Origin: an uncultured Eubacterium sp.
GTDB lineage: Bacteria > Bacillota > Clostridia > Lachnospirales > Lachnospiraceae
Assembly: GCF_934295145.1 (NCBI RefSeq)
Contig: NZ_CAKRAS010000076.1
Location: forward strand, 1 to 11,809
Length of the DNA: 11,809 bases
Direction: 5' to 3'
The number at the start of each line of letters is the position of its first letter. Within the stretch, counting starts at the first letter, position 1. This document shows, piece after piece, positions 1-7,015 of the stretch. Under the pieces are notes generated by a model that searched no databases, was not told the origin of the DNA, and worked only from the letters and a program-made list of their open reading frames with translations. Both the position numbers and the translations under genes were made by a program.

Positions 1-39
1 TATCTTACGTTCAACCTGTATAAAATTTTCAAAGTTCAT
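1..39 (-). CDS. N-terminus of an unidentified protein, cut by window edge
   Basis: An ATG at 39 on the minus strand opens a frame of 13 codons (MNFENFIQVERKI) that runs off the left edge. It lies about 90 bases downstream of the strong minus-strand promoter at 138-166 and behind the hairpin at 84-127, so it is the natural candidate for the gene that promoter serves. The ribosome binding site is weak (only AAGCAGA nearby). Too little is visible to suggest a family, and the start could be elsewhere. Confidence 0.3.
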   Translation of the reverse strand, partial: MNFENFIQVERKI

Positions 40-83
40 TAATTTCTGCTTGACTTTTTATTTGCAGACTATTTTTTTACAAA

Positions 84-127
84 AAAGGTGCCAAGAGTAT
101 CTTAAAACAAAATACTCTGGCACCTTT
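84..127 (-). terminator. Hairpin with T-run just after a promoter (terminator or attenuator)
   Basis: Arms GGTGCCAAGAGTAT (87-100) and ATACTCTGGCACC (112-124) pair with one bulged base and are extended by AAA/TTT; the loop is 11 bases. On the minus strand the stem is followed by TTTTTTG, the form of an intrinsic terminator. It begins only a few bases after the expected start of the 138-166 promoter, so it would either end a tiny RNA or control read-through into the gene at the left edge. It may also end transcripts coming from the SDR gene. Confidence 0.7.
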
Positions 128-137
128 GCCGCTCTAA

Positions 138-166
138 AATATAGCACGGCAAGTATACTCTGTCAA
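138..166 (-). promoter_or_regulatory. Strong sigma-A promoter directed to the left edge
   Basis: On the minus strand there is a perfect -35 TTGACA (161-166), a 17-base spacer and -10 TATATT (138-143), preceded by TGC (extended -10). The spacer contains the small palindrome AGTATACT, and AGAGTAT recurs in the hairpin just downstream, so a protein operator here is possible. The expected start is near 131. Confidence 0.75.
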
Positions 167-251
167 GAAAATAACAGTTCTACAATATGCGAATAGCAGG
201 ATGAGGGTAACAATCATCTTCTAACTGCTTCAACACCCTGATTTCTATATA

Positions 252-284
252 TAAGGAACTCTCCACATCATACTTTGTTCCTTA
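252..284 (-). terminator. Hairpin overlapping the SDR stop codon
   Basis: TAAGGAAC (252-259) and GTTCCTTA (277-284) form a perfect 8-bp inverted repeat with a 17-base loop, and the stem includes the SDR stop codon. There is no real T-run after it, so it is a weak terminator or RNA-stabilising hairpin. The rest of 167-281 shows no gene. Confidence 0.35.
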
Positions 285-1082
285 AGGTCTCTGACCCATG
301 CCACCTTCCAGTGTCAGTGTCTCACCGTTCATGTACTTGAAGTCCGGAGAAGCAAGCTGTACGCAGACACGTCCGATTTCTTTCTCAACATCGCCATAAT
401 GTCCTGCAGGCGGCATTTTTACATTTGCCTTGAACGCTTCCGGATAAGCTTTCTCAAAATTCTCCAGCTGTGCGGTCCATGCCAGCGGGCATACGATATT
501 GACATTGATACCGTCTTTGCCCCACTCTGTTGCTGCCACCCTGGAAAGACCACGGATTCCTTCTTTTGCCGCTGCATAAGCACACTGACCAAAATTTCCG
601 AATAATCCTGCACCGGATGCAAAGTTAACGACAGATCCTTTTGTCTCTTTCAGATATGGATAGCATGCTTTCATATAATAGAATACTGCATATAATCCAG
701 AGTAAAGTGCCAAATTAAACTGATCGGTGGTATGCTCTTCCAACGGAACACCAGATGCAGATGCCTGCGCATTGTTGATCAGCACATCAATCCTTCCAAA
801 AGTATCAATCGCCTGTTTTACAACGTTCTGAACGATGGCTTCATTGTCAGCACCGGCAGATACATCTGCCTGAACCGGAAGTACTTTAATTCCGTATAAA
901 CGCTCCAGCTCCTCTTTAGCATCCTCCAGTTTCTTCACGTTACGCCCGGTCAGTACCAGATTCGCCCCCTCTTTTGCATACGCAGTTGCAATACCATATC
1001 CAATGGATCCACAGCTGCCATCACTCAATACTGCACGTCCTCCTCCTGTAATAATTGCAGTTTTTCCTGTTAAAAATCCCAT
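282..1082 (-). CDS. Short-chain dehydrogenase/reductase (SDR) with extended glycine loop
   Basis: NAD(P)-dependent oxidoreductase of the SDR superfamily, 266 aa, probably cytosolic. The start is ATG at 1082, behind AGGAAAGGAG; a longer frame to 1115 lacks a ribosome site. A Rossmann fold is indicated by T12-G13-G14-G15 and later SIGYGIA (26-32), D73, and NNAQ (103-106). The catalytic set is S156, Y169 and K173 (YxxxK). Two oddities stand out. About nine or ten extra residues separate TG from the glycine-helix start, which makes the loop look like that of FabI (SIxYGIA) although the active site is classical. The usual PG motif after the active site reads CPLAW (198-202). The substrate cannot be read; gut SDRs include hydroxysteroid and sugar-alcohol dehydrogenases, but I have no basis to choose. 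It has its own promoter (1155-1183) and is not fused to the symporter operon. Confidence 0.9.
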   Translation of the reverse strand: MGFLTGKTAIITGGGRAVLSDGSCGSIGYGIATAYAKEGANLVLTGRNVKKLEDAKEELERLYGIKVLPVQADVSAGADNEAIVQNVVKQAIDTFGRIDVLINNAQASASGVPLEEHTTDQFNLALYSGLYAVFYYMKACYPYLKETKGSVVNFASGAGLFGNFGQCAYAAAKEGIRGLSRVAATEWGKDGINVNIVCPLAWTAQLENFEKAYPEAFKANVKMPPAGHYGDVEKEIGRVCVQLASPDFKYMNGETLTLEGGMGQRP

Positions 1083-1143
1083 AATTGTTTCTCCTTTCCT
1101 GTCACTCTCAAACATTCGGATTGTATTTTTTTCAATACATCAT

Positions 1144-1158
1144 CACTGAGATACAGTG
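1144..1158. promoter_or_regulatory. Inverted repeat over the SDR promoter -10 (candidate operator)
   Basis: CACTG-agata-CAGTG is a perfect 5-bp inverted repeat with a 5-base spacer that overlaps the -10 box and start site of the SDR promoter. This is the right place for a repressor site. The binding protein is unknown. Confidence 0.4.
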
Positions 1159-1183
1159 TAGCAAAGCAATTATGGGATTTCAA
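1155..1183 (-). promoter_or_regulatory. Promoter of the SDR gene
   Basis: On the minus strand -35 TTGAAA (1178-1183), a 17-base spacer and -10 TACACT (1155-1160) with an extended TGC. It lies in the 198-base gap between the symporter stop and the SDR start. A small hairpin (TGTATT/AATACA) follows in the leader around 1120-1137. Confidence 0.7.
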
Positions 1184-1280
1184 GTGTTTTTTCTTTATAT
1201 TCACTTATTTTTCAGACAATTCAAAACTTTTCCTGATGATATGATAGTCAAATCTTATAATACGCCAAAATGTGACGCAT

Positions 1281-2672
1281 TTATTTGTGATTTCTCGCAA
1301 AATAATCCTTCACAAGCTTCACTACCATACCAGACAGCAGGAATAATGCGATCAGGTTCGGGATCGCCATCAGACCGTTGAATGTCTCTGCAATACTCCA
1401 GAGCATGCCAAGATCCATGGTTGCACCAACAATGGCCACTAATGCGTAAACGACCATAAACGGTTTTACCCATTTTTCAGAAGACAGGTACTCCATACAG
1501 CGCGCACCGTACAGCCCCCATCCAATGATGGTAGAAAATGCAAAACAGCAAAGTGCGATCGCGGTAAAAACAGATACCCAGTTGCCATATGTGGCAGTAA
1601 ATCCGGAAATTGTCAGTTCCGCACCTGCATCTGCACCGTATCCCACAGAAACGCCACTGCACAGAATAACCATAGCGGTCAGTGTACAGATCAGAATCGT
1701 ATCGGTAAACACTTCAAAAATACCAAACATACCCTGTTTTACCGGTTCTCCGGTATCTGCACATGCATGCGCAATGGAACCGGTACCAAGACCTGCCTCA
1801 TTGGAAAAAATGCCACGGGCAACACCTTTTTTCATACTCAGAAAAAAGCTTCCTACAATACCACCAGTCACGGAAGCCGGATGAAAGGCTCCATCAATAA
1901 TAGAGCAAAACACGCCCGGTACACGGTCAATGTTCAAGATAATAACGCCGAATGCAAGCACAATGTATAACAGTGCCATAAACGGAATCAGGCGCTCCGT
2001 CACACGGCCAATACGTTTGACACCGCCAAGCAAGATCATGGCAACCATCACAGCAACGATAATACCAATTACCAGGTTTGTGATTTTAGTAGCTGATTCC
2101 GGAATGATATTAAAACTCAACAATGCAGAATCAATGGCAGTTGTGATCGTATTTACCTGTGTAGCATTACCGGTTCCAAATACAGTCAGCACACCAAACA
2201 GGGCAAAAAGAACTGCCAGCCAGTGCCAGTGTTTCTTCAGACCGTTCTTAATATAATACATCGGACCGCCAACCCAGTCTCCCACAGCATTTTTCTCACG
2301 GAAATATACTGCAAGGGTTACCTCAGAAAATTTGGTACACATACCAAGCAGAGCGGAAATCCACATCCAGAAAACTGCGCCCGGGCCACCGATTGCAATT
2401 GCTCCGGCCACGCCGGCAATATTTCCGGTTCCAACCGTGCCGGCCAGAGCCGTACAGACTGCTTGAAATGGAGTCATTGCTCCGTCAGTAGCATCCTTTT
2501 TATCAAAAATTTTTCCGATGGTCTGCTTCATTGCATATGGGAATTTACGGATCTGCAGGAATTTCGTCCGTACACTTAAAAGCAGGCCCACTCCGATAAT
2601 GCAGATCATGGCAGGAACACCCCAGATGAAGTTGTTCACCACAGCGTTCACAGATTTGATGATTTCTAACAT
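1281..2672 (-). CDS. AGCS-family sodium:alanine/glycine symporter
   Basis: Inner-membrane Na+-coupled amino-acid carrier of the alanine/glycine:cation symporter family, 463 aa, the normal length for the family. Family signatures are clear: TALAGTVGTGNIAGVAG (74-90), GGPMYYIKNGL (135-145) and GIFSNEAGLGTGSIAHA (287-303). About ten hydrophobic spans are spread along the chain, the first near 20-33 and the last near 434-453. The start ATG at 2672 follows GAGAGG at an 8-base distance. It has its own promoter at 2727-2755. It lies downstream of the GntR regulator on the same strand but behind a large terminator. Alanine or glycine is the usual substrate; the exact amino acid cannot be told from sequence. 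Confidence 0.93.
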   Translation of the reverse strand: MLEIIKSVNAVVNNFIWGVPAMICIIGVGLLLSVRTKFLQIRKFPYAMKQTIGKIFDKKDATDGAMTPFQAVCTALAGTVGTGNIAGVAGAIAIGGPGAVFWMWISALLGMCTKFSEVTLAVYFREKNAVGDWVGGPMYYIKNGLKKHWHWLAVLFALFGVLTVFGTGNATQVNTITTAIDSALLSFNIIPESATKITNLVIGIIVAVMVAMILLGGVKRIGRVTERLIPFMALLYIVLAFGVIILNIDRVPGVFCSIIDGAFHPASVTGGIVGSFFLSMKKGVARGIFSNEAGLGTGSIAHACADTGEPVKQGMFGIFEVFTDTILICTLTAMVILCSGVSVGYGADAGAELTISGFTATYGNWVSVFTAIALCCFAFSTIIGWGLYGARCMEYLSSEKWVKPFMVVYALVAIVGATMDLGMLWSIAETFNGLMAIPNLIALFLLSGMVVKLVKDYFARNHK

Positions 2673-2704
2673 TCTTTCAACCTCTCAACTCATTTGTATT
2701 CAAC

Positions 2705-2718
2705 CTGTCTCAGGACAG
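2705..2718. promoter_or_regulatory. Inverted repeat just after the symporter promoter start (candidate operator)
   Basis: CTGTC-tcag-GACAG, a perfect 5-bp inverted repeat with a 4-base spacer, lies about +3 to +16 from the expected start of the symporter transcript. The position suits a repressor operator or a small leader hairpin. It differs in sequence from the SDR operator candidate. Confidence 0.4.
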
Positions 2719-2726
2719 ACTTGTAA

Positions 2727-2755
2727 AGTATAGCACAGTTTTATTGTAATGTACA
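2727..2755 (-). promoter_or_regulatory. Promoter of the symporter gene
   Basis: On the minus strand -35 TGTACA (2750-2755), a 17-base spacer and -10 TATACT (2727-2732) with TGC just before it (extended -10). The -35 is imperfect; the extended -10 would compensate. Confidence 0.6.
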
Positions 2756-2778
2756 GATTGCAAAACAAAAGAGAACTG

Positions 2779-2804
2779 TATGCAATATGCAATATGAAAT
2801 ATGC
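2779..2804. repeat. Heptanucleotide tandem repeat upstream of the symporter promoter
   Basis: TATGCAA, TATGCAA, TATGAAA, TATGC: 3.7 copies of a 7-base unit, located 24-49 bases upstream of the symporter -35. It could be an activator-binding array or simple slippage. The core GCATA/TATGC also occurs in the regulator palindrome at 3615-3651, which is only a weak hint of a shared protein. Confidence 0.5.
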
Positions 2805-2820
2805 TTTCAATGTACTCTTA

Positions 2821-2890
2821 CAAAAGAAAATGATTCCATTTTGTCTCCGCAGCCAACAATCGCCTGCGAAGAAAAAACGGAATCATTTTC
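2821..2890 (-). terminator. Large hairpin terminator of the GntR regulator gene
   Basis: GAAAATGATTCC (2826-2837) pairs perfectly with GGAATCATTTTC (2879-2890), and the pairing continues inward to CGCAG/CTGCG with three mismatches, giving a stem of about 27 bp around an 11-base loop. On the minus strand the stem starts four bases after the regulator stop codon and is followed by a T-rich run (TTTTCTTTTG). It separates the regulator from the symporter gene. Confidence 0.85.
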
Positions 2891-2894
2891 CAAT

Positions 2895-3593
2895 CTATAC
2901 ATTTTTTTTCCATTCCAGCAATATTTCATCAATAATAGCAAAATGCTCTTTTAATGCCAGAATGCCGTCCTCCCGGTTATGTTCCCGCAATGCCCGGACA
3001 ATTCTGTGGTGGCAGGCATTTAACGCCTCTTTTCCAGATTCTTTTCGAATGATCTCCCTGCGCAGATCTTTGACAAACTCATCAATCACACTGGAGCAGG
3101 CTTCCAAAATATCCAGAATCAAAATATTTCCTGATGCCCTCGCCAAAGTGTAATGAATTTTCTTATCCAGCTCATTATTTACACTGGCATCTGTACTCTT
3201 ATCCAACTTGTTTACATAATCCTCCATCAGTTTAATTTCTTCTTCAGAAGCATGATCGAGCGCCAATGTAAATGCAAGTCTCTCAAGCGAATATCGTATC
3301 TGACTAATTTGTATATAATCAATCTGATCCATGGCAAACATCATACCCATGGTCTCCTCCAGACTGCTTTGAAAATCGCAAGTAATATAATTACCGGATC
3401 CCTGCTGGGAAGAAATAACCCCCGTCATATCCATAAAACGGATGGCTTCCCGGACAGAATTACGGCTAACCCCAAGCTCTTCTGCAATCTCCCGTTCCGG
3501 TGGAAGCTTTTCTCCCGGTTTTAAATCTCCCGCTATAATTTTTTTCTTAAAATAGTCTACGACTATCCCATAGGTTTTCTGACTCTTTGCCAC
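2895..3593 (-). CDS. GntR-family transcriptional regulator, FCD (FadR) subfamily
   Basis: DNA-binding regulator, 232 aa. The N-terminal winged helix is typical of GntR: LKPGEKLPPEREIAEELGVS (25-44), then SVREAIRFMDMTGVI and the wing QGSGNYI (64-70). The C-terminal all-helical FCD ligand domain carries D143-x3-H147, H195/H196 and H217, consistent with the metal-binding set of this subfamily, whose ligands are usually small organic acids. I chose GTG at 3593 (AAAGGA 11 bases upstream). The longer frame to ATG 3635 has no ribosome site, and its first codons would come from the terminator-like palindrome. It has its own promoter (3647-3675) with a perfect palindrome at the start site, so autoregulation is likely. 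The neighbours, ppdK and an amino-acid carrier, suggest a pyruvate- or amino-acid-linked signal, which is inference only. Confidence 0.9.
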   Translation of the reverse strand: MAKSQKTYGIVVDYFKKKIIAGDLKPGEKLPPEREIAEELGVSRNSVREAIRFMDMTGVISSQQGSGNYITCDFQSSLEETMGMMFAMDQIDYIQISQIRYSLERLAFTLALDHASEEEIKLMEDYVNKLDKSTDASVNNELDKKIHYTLARASGNILILDILEACSSVIDEFVKDLRREIIRKESGKEALNACHHRIVRALREHNREDGILALKEHFAIIDEILLEWKKNV

Positions 3594-3614
3594 TGTCTCT
3601 TTGTTCCTTTCAAA

Positions 3615-3651
3615 ATAATAGGCATACCGCACCATGCGGTATGCCTATTAT
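3615..3651. promoter_or_regulatory. Perfect 17-bp inverted repeat at the regulator start site (operator and/or ppdK terminator)
   Basis: Arms 3615-3631 and 3635-3651 are exact complements around a 3-base centre (CCA); the core is GGCATACCGCA/TGCGGTATGCC. The outer end of the right arm overlaps the regulator -10, so bound protein would block transcription, as expected for FCD-GntR autorepression. On the minus strand the palindrome is also followed by TTTTG and lies 34 bases after the ppdK stop, so as RNA it could end ppdK transcripts. Confidence 0.75.
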
Positions 3652-3675
3652 AAATTATTTAGTCATATGAATCAA
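3647..3675 (-). promoter_or_regulatory. Promoter of the GntR regulator gene
   Basis: On the minus strand -35 TTGATT (3670-3675), an exact 17-base spacer and a perfect -10 TATAAT (3647-3652). The -35 lies nine bases after the ppdK stop codon. Transcription would start inside the palindrome at 3615-3651. Confidence 0.8.
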
Positions 3676-3684
3676 CTAGATATT

Positions 3685-6312
3685 TTATTTCTCATCAGCA
3701 ATTGCAGCCTGTGCTGCTGCAAGACGAGCGATCGGTACACGGAATGGTGAGCAGGAAACATAATCAAGTCCAATCTTATGGCAGAACTCTACGGAAGAAG
3801 GATCTCCACCGTGCTCTCCACAAATACCACAATGTAATGTTGGGCGAACCGGTTTACCAAGTTTTAATGCCATCTCCATCAGCTTACCAACACCATCCTG
3901 ATCCAGTTTTGCAAATGGGTCGTTCTCAAAGATCTTAGCGTCATAGTAAGCATCCAGGAATTTACCTGCATCATCACGGGAGAAACCAAATGTCATCTGT
4001 GTTAAGTCGTTTGTACCGAAGCAGAAGAACTCAGCCTCTGTAGCAATCTCGTCAGCAGTTAACGCTGCACGCGGAATCTCGATCATAGTACCAACTTCGT
4101 ATTTCAGTTCAACGCCTGCTGCTGCAATCTCAGCGTCAGCTGTCTCTGTAACGAATTTCTTAACATATTTCAACTCTTTGATATCACCTACTAACGGAAT
4201 CATGATTTCTGGTACCATGTTCCAGTCCGGATGAGCTTTTGATACATTGATTGCTGCACGGATAACCGCTTTTGTCTGCATTTTAGCAATTTCCGGATAT
4301 GTTACAGCAAGACGGCATCCACGATGTCCCATCATCGGGTTGAACTCTTTCAGACCTTCGATGATAGCTTTAATCTGCTCTACGGATTTACCCTGAGCAT
4401 CTGCCAGTTTCTTGATATCCTCTTCCTCTGTCGGAACGAACTCATGAAGTGGCGGATCAAGGAAACGAATTGTAACTGCTTCGCCTTCCATTGCCTCGTA
4501 TAACTGCTCAAAGTCACCCTGCTGATACGGTAAGATTTTCTCAAGAGCTGCTTCTCTCTCTTCTACTGTATCTGCACAGATCATTTCACGGAAAGCATCA
4601 ATTCTGTCACCCTCAAAGAACATATGCTCTGTACGGCAAAGTCCGATACCTTCAGCACCAAGCTCACGTGCTTTCTTAGCATCTGTCGGTGTATCAGCAT
4701 TTGTACGAACTTTTAATGTTCTGAATTTATCAGCCCATGCCATAATTCTTCCAAACTCACCGGCAATTGTAGCTTCTACTGTCGGGATTGCACCATCATA
4801 AATGCAGCCGGTAGAACCATCAAAAGAAATCACATCACCTTCATGATATTCTTTTCCTGCAAGTGTAAATTTCTTATTTTCTTCATCCATAATGATATCG
4901 CCACATCCGGATACACAGCATGTACCCATACCACGTGCAACTACTGCTGCATGAGATGTCATACCACCACGAACGGTCAGGATACCCTGAGAAGCTTTCA
5001 TTCCTGTAATGTCTTCCGGTGATGTCTCAAGACGAACCAGAACAACTTTCTCTCCTCTTGCAGCCCATTCTACAGCATCGTCAGCCGTGAATACGATTTT
5101 ACCACAAGCAGCACCTGGAGCAGCACCCAGAGCTTTTGCGATCGGTGTAGCTGCTTTTAATGCAGCAGTATCAAATGTCGGATGAAGCAGAGCGTCAAGG
5201 TTACGCGGCTCAATCATAGCTACTGCTTCTTTCTCTGTTCTCATTCCCTCATCTACCAGATCACAAGCAATCTTTAATGCAGCCTGAGCTGTTCTCTTAC
5301 CATTACGTGTCTGTAACATGTAAAGTTTTCTATTTTCAACAGTAAATTCCATATCCTGCATATCTCTGTAGTGATCTTCCAGTGTTTTGCAAACCTGAAC
5401 GAACTGAGCATATGCTTCTGGGAATTCCTCTTCCATCTTAGCAATCGGCATCGGTGTACGAACACCAGCAACTACGTCCTCGCCCTGTGCATTGATCAGG
5501 AACTCACCCATCAGTTTCTTCTCACCTGTAGCCGGGTCACGAGTAAATGCAACACCTGTACCACAGTCATCACCCATGTTACCAAATGCCATTGCCTGTA
5601 CGTTTACAGCTGTACCCCAGCTATATGGGATATCATTGTCACGACGATATACGTTTGCACGAGGGTTATCCCAGGAACGGAATACCGCTTTTACAGCCCC
5701 CATTAACTGCTCTTTCGGATCATCTGGGAAGTCCTGTCCAATTTTTGCTTTATATTCAGCTTTGAACTGTCCTGCAAGCTCTTTTAAATCTTCTGCTGTC
5801 AGTTCAACATCGAATGTTACGCCTTTTTTCTCTTTCATCTCATCGATGAGCTGTTCGAAATATTTTTTGCCGACTTCCATAACAACATCGGAATACATCT
5901 GAATAAATCTACGATAGCAATCCCATGCCCAACGCGGATTTCCGGATTTCTCTGCTAATACCTCAACTACTGTCTCATTCAGACCAAGGTTTAAGATTGT
6001 ATCCATCATACCCGGCATAGAAGCTCTTGCACCAGAACGAACTGATACGAGCAATGGATTCTCCTTGTCACCGAATTTTTTACCAGTAATTTCTTCCATC
6101 TTACCAATGTACTCGTTAATCTGCCCCTGAATCTCATCATTAATTTCACGGCCATCTTCGTAGTACTGTGTACAAGCCTCTGTAGTAATAGTGAAGCCCT
6201 GTGGTACCGGAAGTCCAAGACCTGTCATTTCAGCAAGGTTTGCACCTTTACCTCCAAGAAGTTCGCGCATGCTGGCGTTACCTTCGCTAAATAAGTACAC
6301 CCATTTTGCCAT
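3685..6312 (-). CDS. ppdK: Pyruvate, phosphate dikinase
   Basis: Cytosolic enzyme interconverting pyruvate + ATP + Pi and phosphoenolpyruvate + AMP + PPi; in anaerobic clostridia it often works in the glycolytic direction. 875 aa, the full family length. The N-terminal nucleotide-grasp domain begins MAKWVYLFSEGNASMRELLG and includes VRSGARASMPGMMDTI (91-106). The swivelling domain has the phosphorylated histidine H454 in GGMTSHAAVVARG (449-461). The C-terminal PEP/pyruvate barrel has GLCRTEHMFF (557-566), IEIPRAAL (744-751), GTNDLTQ (766-772) and the catalytic C831 in HCGICGEHGG (827-836). The start ATG at 6312 follows a strong AGGAGG. It is monocistronic: its own promoter lies at 6421-6448 and the palindrome at 3615-3651 follows its stop. 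No PPDK regulatory kinase gene is in the window. Confidence 0.98.
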   Translation of the reverse strand: MAKWVYLFSEGNASMRELLGGKGANLAEMTGLGLPVPQGFTITTEACTQYYEDGREINDEIQGQINEYIGKMEEITGKKFGDKENPLLVSVRSGARASMPGMMDTILNLGLNETVVEVLAEKSGNPRWAWDCYRRFIQMYSDVVMEVGKKYFEQLIDEMKEKKGVTFDVELTAEDLKELAGQFKAEYKAKIGQDFPDDPKEQLMGAVKAVFRSWDNPRANVYRRDNDIPYSWGTAVNVQAMAFGNMGDDCGTGVAFTRDPATGEKKLMGEFLINAQGEDVVAGVRTPMPIAKMEEEFPEAYAQFVQVCKTLEDHYRDMQDMEFTVENRKLYMLQTRNGKRTAQAALKIACDLVDEGMRTEKEAVAMIEPRNLDALLHPTFDTAALKAATPIAKALGAAPGAACGKIVFTADDAVEWAARGEKVVLVRLETSPEDITGMKASQGILTVRGGMTSHAAVVARGMGTCCVSGCGDIIMDEENKKFTLAGKEYHEGDVISFDGSTGCIYDGAIPTVEATIAGEFGRIMAWADKFRTLKVRTNADTPTDAKKARELGAEGIGLCRTEHMFFEGDRIDAFREMICADTVEEREAALEKILPYQQGDFEQLYEAMEGEAVTIRFLDPPLHEFVPTEEEDIKKLADAQGKSVEQIKAIIEGLKEFNPMMGHRGCRLAVTYPEIAKMQTKAVIRAAINVSKAHPDWNMVPEIMIPLVGDIKELKYVKKFVTETADAEIAAAGVELKYEVGTMIEIPRAALTADEIATEAEFFCFGTNDLTQMTFGFSRDDAGKFLDAYYDAKIFENDPFAKLDQDGVGKLMEMALKLGKPVRPTLHCGICGEHGGDPSSVEFCHKIGLDYVSCSPFRVPIARLAAAQAAIADEK

Positions 6313-6390
6313 TTCTAATTCCTCCTAAAATATACATTGTGTTTTGCAAGCAGATAGAGTTCTGCCGTTTTTAGCAATTTTTCACATTTC

Positions 6391-6411
6391 GTTTCGTGTT
6401 TTCCCCGAAAC
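6391..6411 (-). other. Hairpin at the 5' end of the ppdK transcript
   Basis: GTTTCG (6391-6396) and CGAAAC (6406-6411) form a perfect 6-bp stem with a 9-base loop, starting within a few bases of the expected ppdK start site. The leader is about 100 bases long. The hairpin may protect the mRNA 5' end; I recognise no known riboswitch. Confidence 0.35.
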
Positions 6412-6420
6412 TTCGTCTAT

Positions 6421-6448
6421 ATTTTACCACAAATTTTCCAGATTTCAA
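6421..6448 (-). promoter_or_regulatory. ppdK: Promoter of ppdK
   Basis: On the minus strand -35 TTGAAA (6443-6448), a 16-base spacer and -10 TAAAAT (6421-6426). The stretch 6449-6584 further upstream is AT-rich and shows no gene. Confidence 0.6.
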
Positions 6449-6584
6449 CCTTTTTTGTGAAATTTCTAACAAAACACTTACCTTTTTTTCACTACCCTAC
6501 AAGTTGGTGACTATCTGCTCATTTTTCGCTCATTTTTAACTATCGTACATGATATATTTTACCTATTCAATACACTCTCTTTCA

Positions 6585-6630
6585 TCATTTACCATATTTG
6601 CTTTCCCTATATGACGCTAACGCAGCATCA
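6585..6630 (-). pseudogene. 3' remnant of a second copy of the 52-aa protein gene
   Basis: The minus strand reads DAALASYRESKYGK then stop, nearly the same as the C-terminus of the protein at 11415-11573 (DAELASYRESKYGKS). 28 bases (6587-6614) are identical to 11420-11447, and the flanks are similar with a few mismatches. Upstream of residue D the frame runs into unrelated GC-rich DNA and soon meets a stop, so the 5' part is lost. This remnant marks the left edge of the GC-rich island. Confidence 0.75.
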
Positions 6631-6786
6631 GGAAAAGGCGACCTGACCGGTAAATGTCATGATCCCGAAAAGCAGCAGAAACGCAGCCCACAAAAAGCAG
6701 TAAACTCCGCCGAAAACAGGCTTTCGGGGTCTGTTTTCAGTAATGCATTCAGGCTTAGCCGGGTCATAGTATCCGACCACCTGCCG
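6628..6786 (-). pseudogene. C-terminal fragment of a DUF3592-like membrane protein
   Basis: A minus-strand frame of about 52 codons begins RQVVGYYDPAKPE, continues through ENRPRKPVFGG and ends in one hydrophobic span rich in L, F and A followed by TFTGQVAFS and stop. A V-x-x-YYDPxxPE segment followed by a C-terminal membrane helix is characteristic of DUF3592 proteins. There is no plausible start with a ribosome site, and an in-frame stop lies just upstream (6787-6789), so the N-terminal half is missing. It begins 20 bases after the stop of the 64-aa gene. GC-rich, and its stop codon lies at the island edge. Confidence 0.5.
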
Positions 6787-6806
6787 CTATGGGCGGGGAT
6801 CTCTTT

Positions 6807-7001
6807 TTACGATACCGGCGGCTGGTTCTGTACCGCATCCACAAACAGAAGGGTCAGTCCGATATAAGCGGCGCAAGCCACTGCCAGCAAGACGCAGAGG
6901 ATGACGCAGACTGATTGAATCGGTTTCCGCAAGTAACGGCGGGAGAGAAAAATCCCCGACAGCGACAGTGCCAGCAGCACCGCAGTGAGCCCAAAAGGCA
7001 T
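6807..7001 (-). CDS. Small two-helix membrane protein, unknown function
   Basis: 64 aa. The start ATG at 7001 follows AAAGGAGGTGGATAGT, a very strong ribosome site; the longer open frame upstream lacks one. Two hydrophobic segments (about 3-19 and 30-53) are separated by a basic turn, SRRYLRKPIQ, so it is probably a membrane hairpin. The short C-terminal tail is QNQPPVS. I do not recognise a family. It sits in the minus-strand GC-rich cluster after the frameshifted mini-gene and before the DUF3592-like fragment. Confidence 0.65.
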   Translation of the reverse strand: MPFGLTAVLLALSLSGIFLSRRYLRKPIQSVCVILCVLLAVACAAYIGLTLLFVDAVQNQPPVS

Positions 7002-7015
7002 ACTATCCACCTCCT

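Noticed and set aside
1525..1884. Plus-strand frames opposite the symporter and ppdK genes
   Set aside because: Shadows of well-supported genes with conserved motifs; no starts with ribosome sites.
2779..2804. CRISPR-like repeat array
   Set aside because: The unit is 7 bases in direct tandem without spacers, far too short for CRISPR repeats; nothing else in the window resembles an array.
3594..3635. Fourteen extra N-terminal codons of the GntR regulator from ATG 3635
   Set aside because: No ribosome site. The codons fall in the palindrome at and after the likely transcript start, and GTG 3593 has an upstream AAAGGA.
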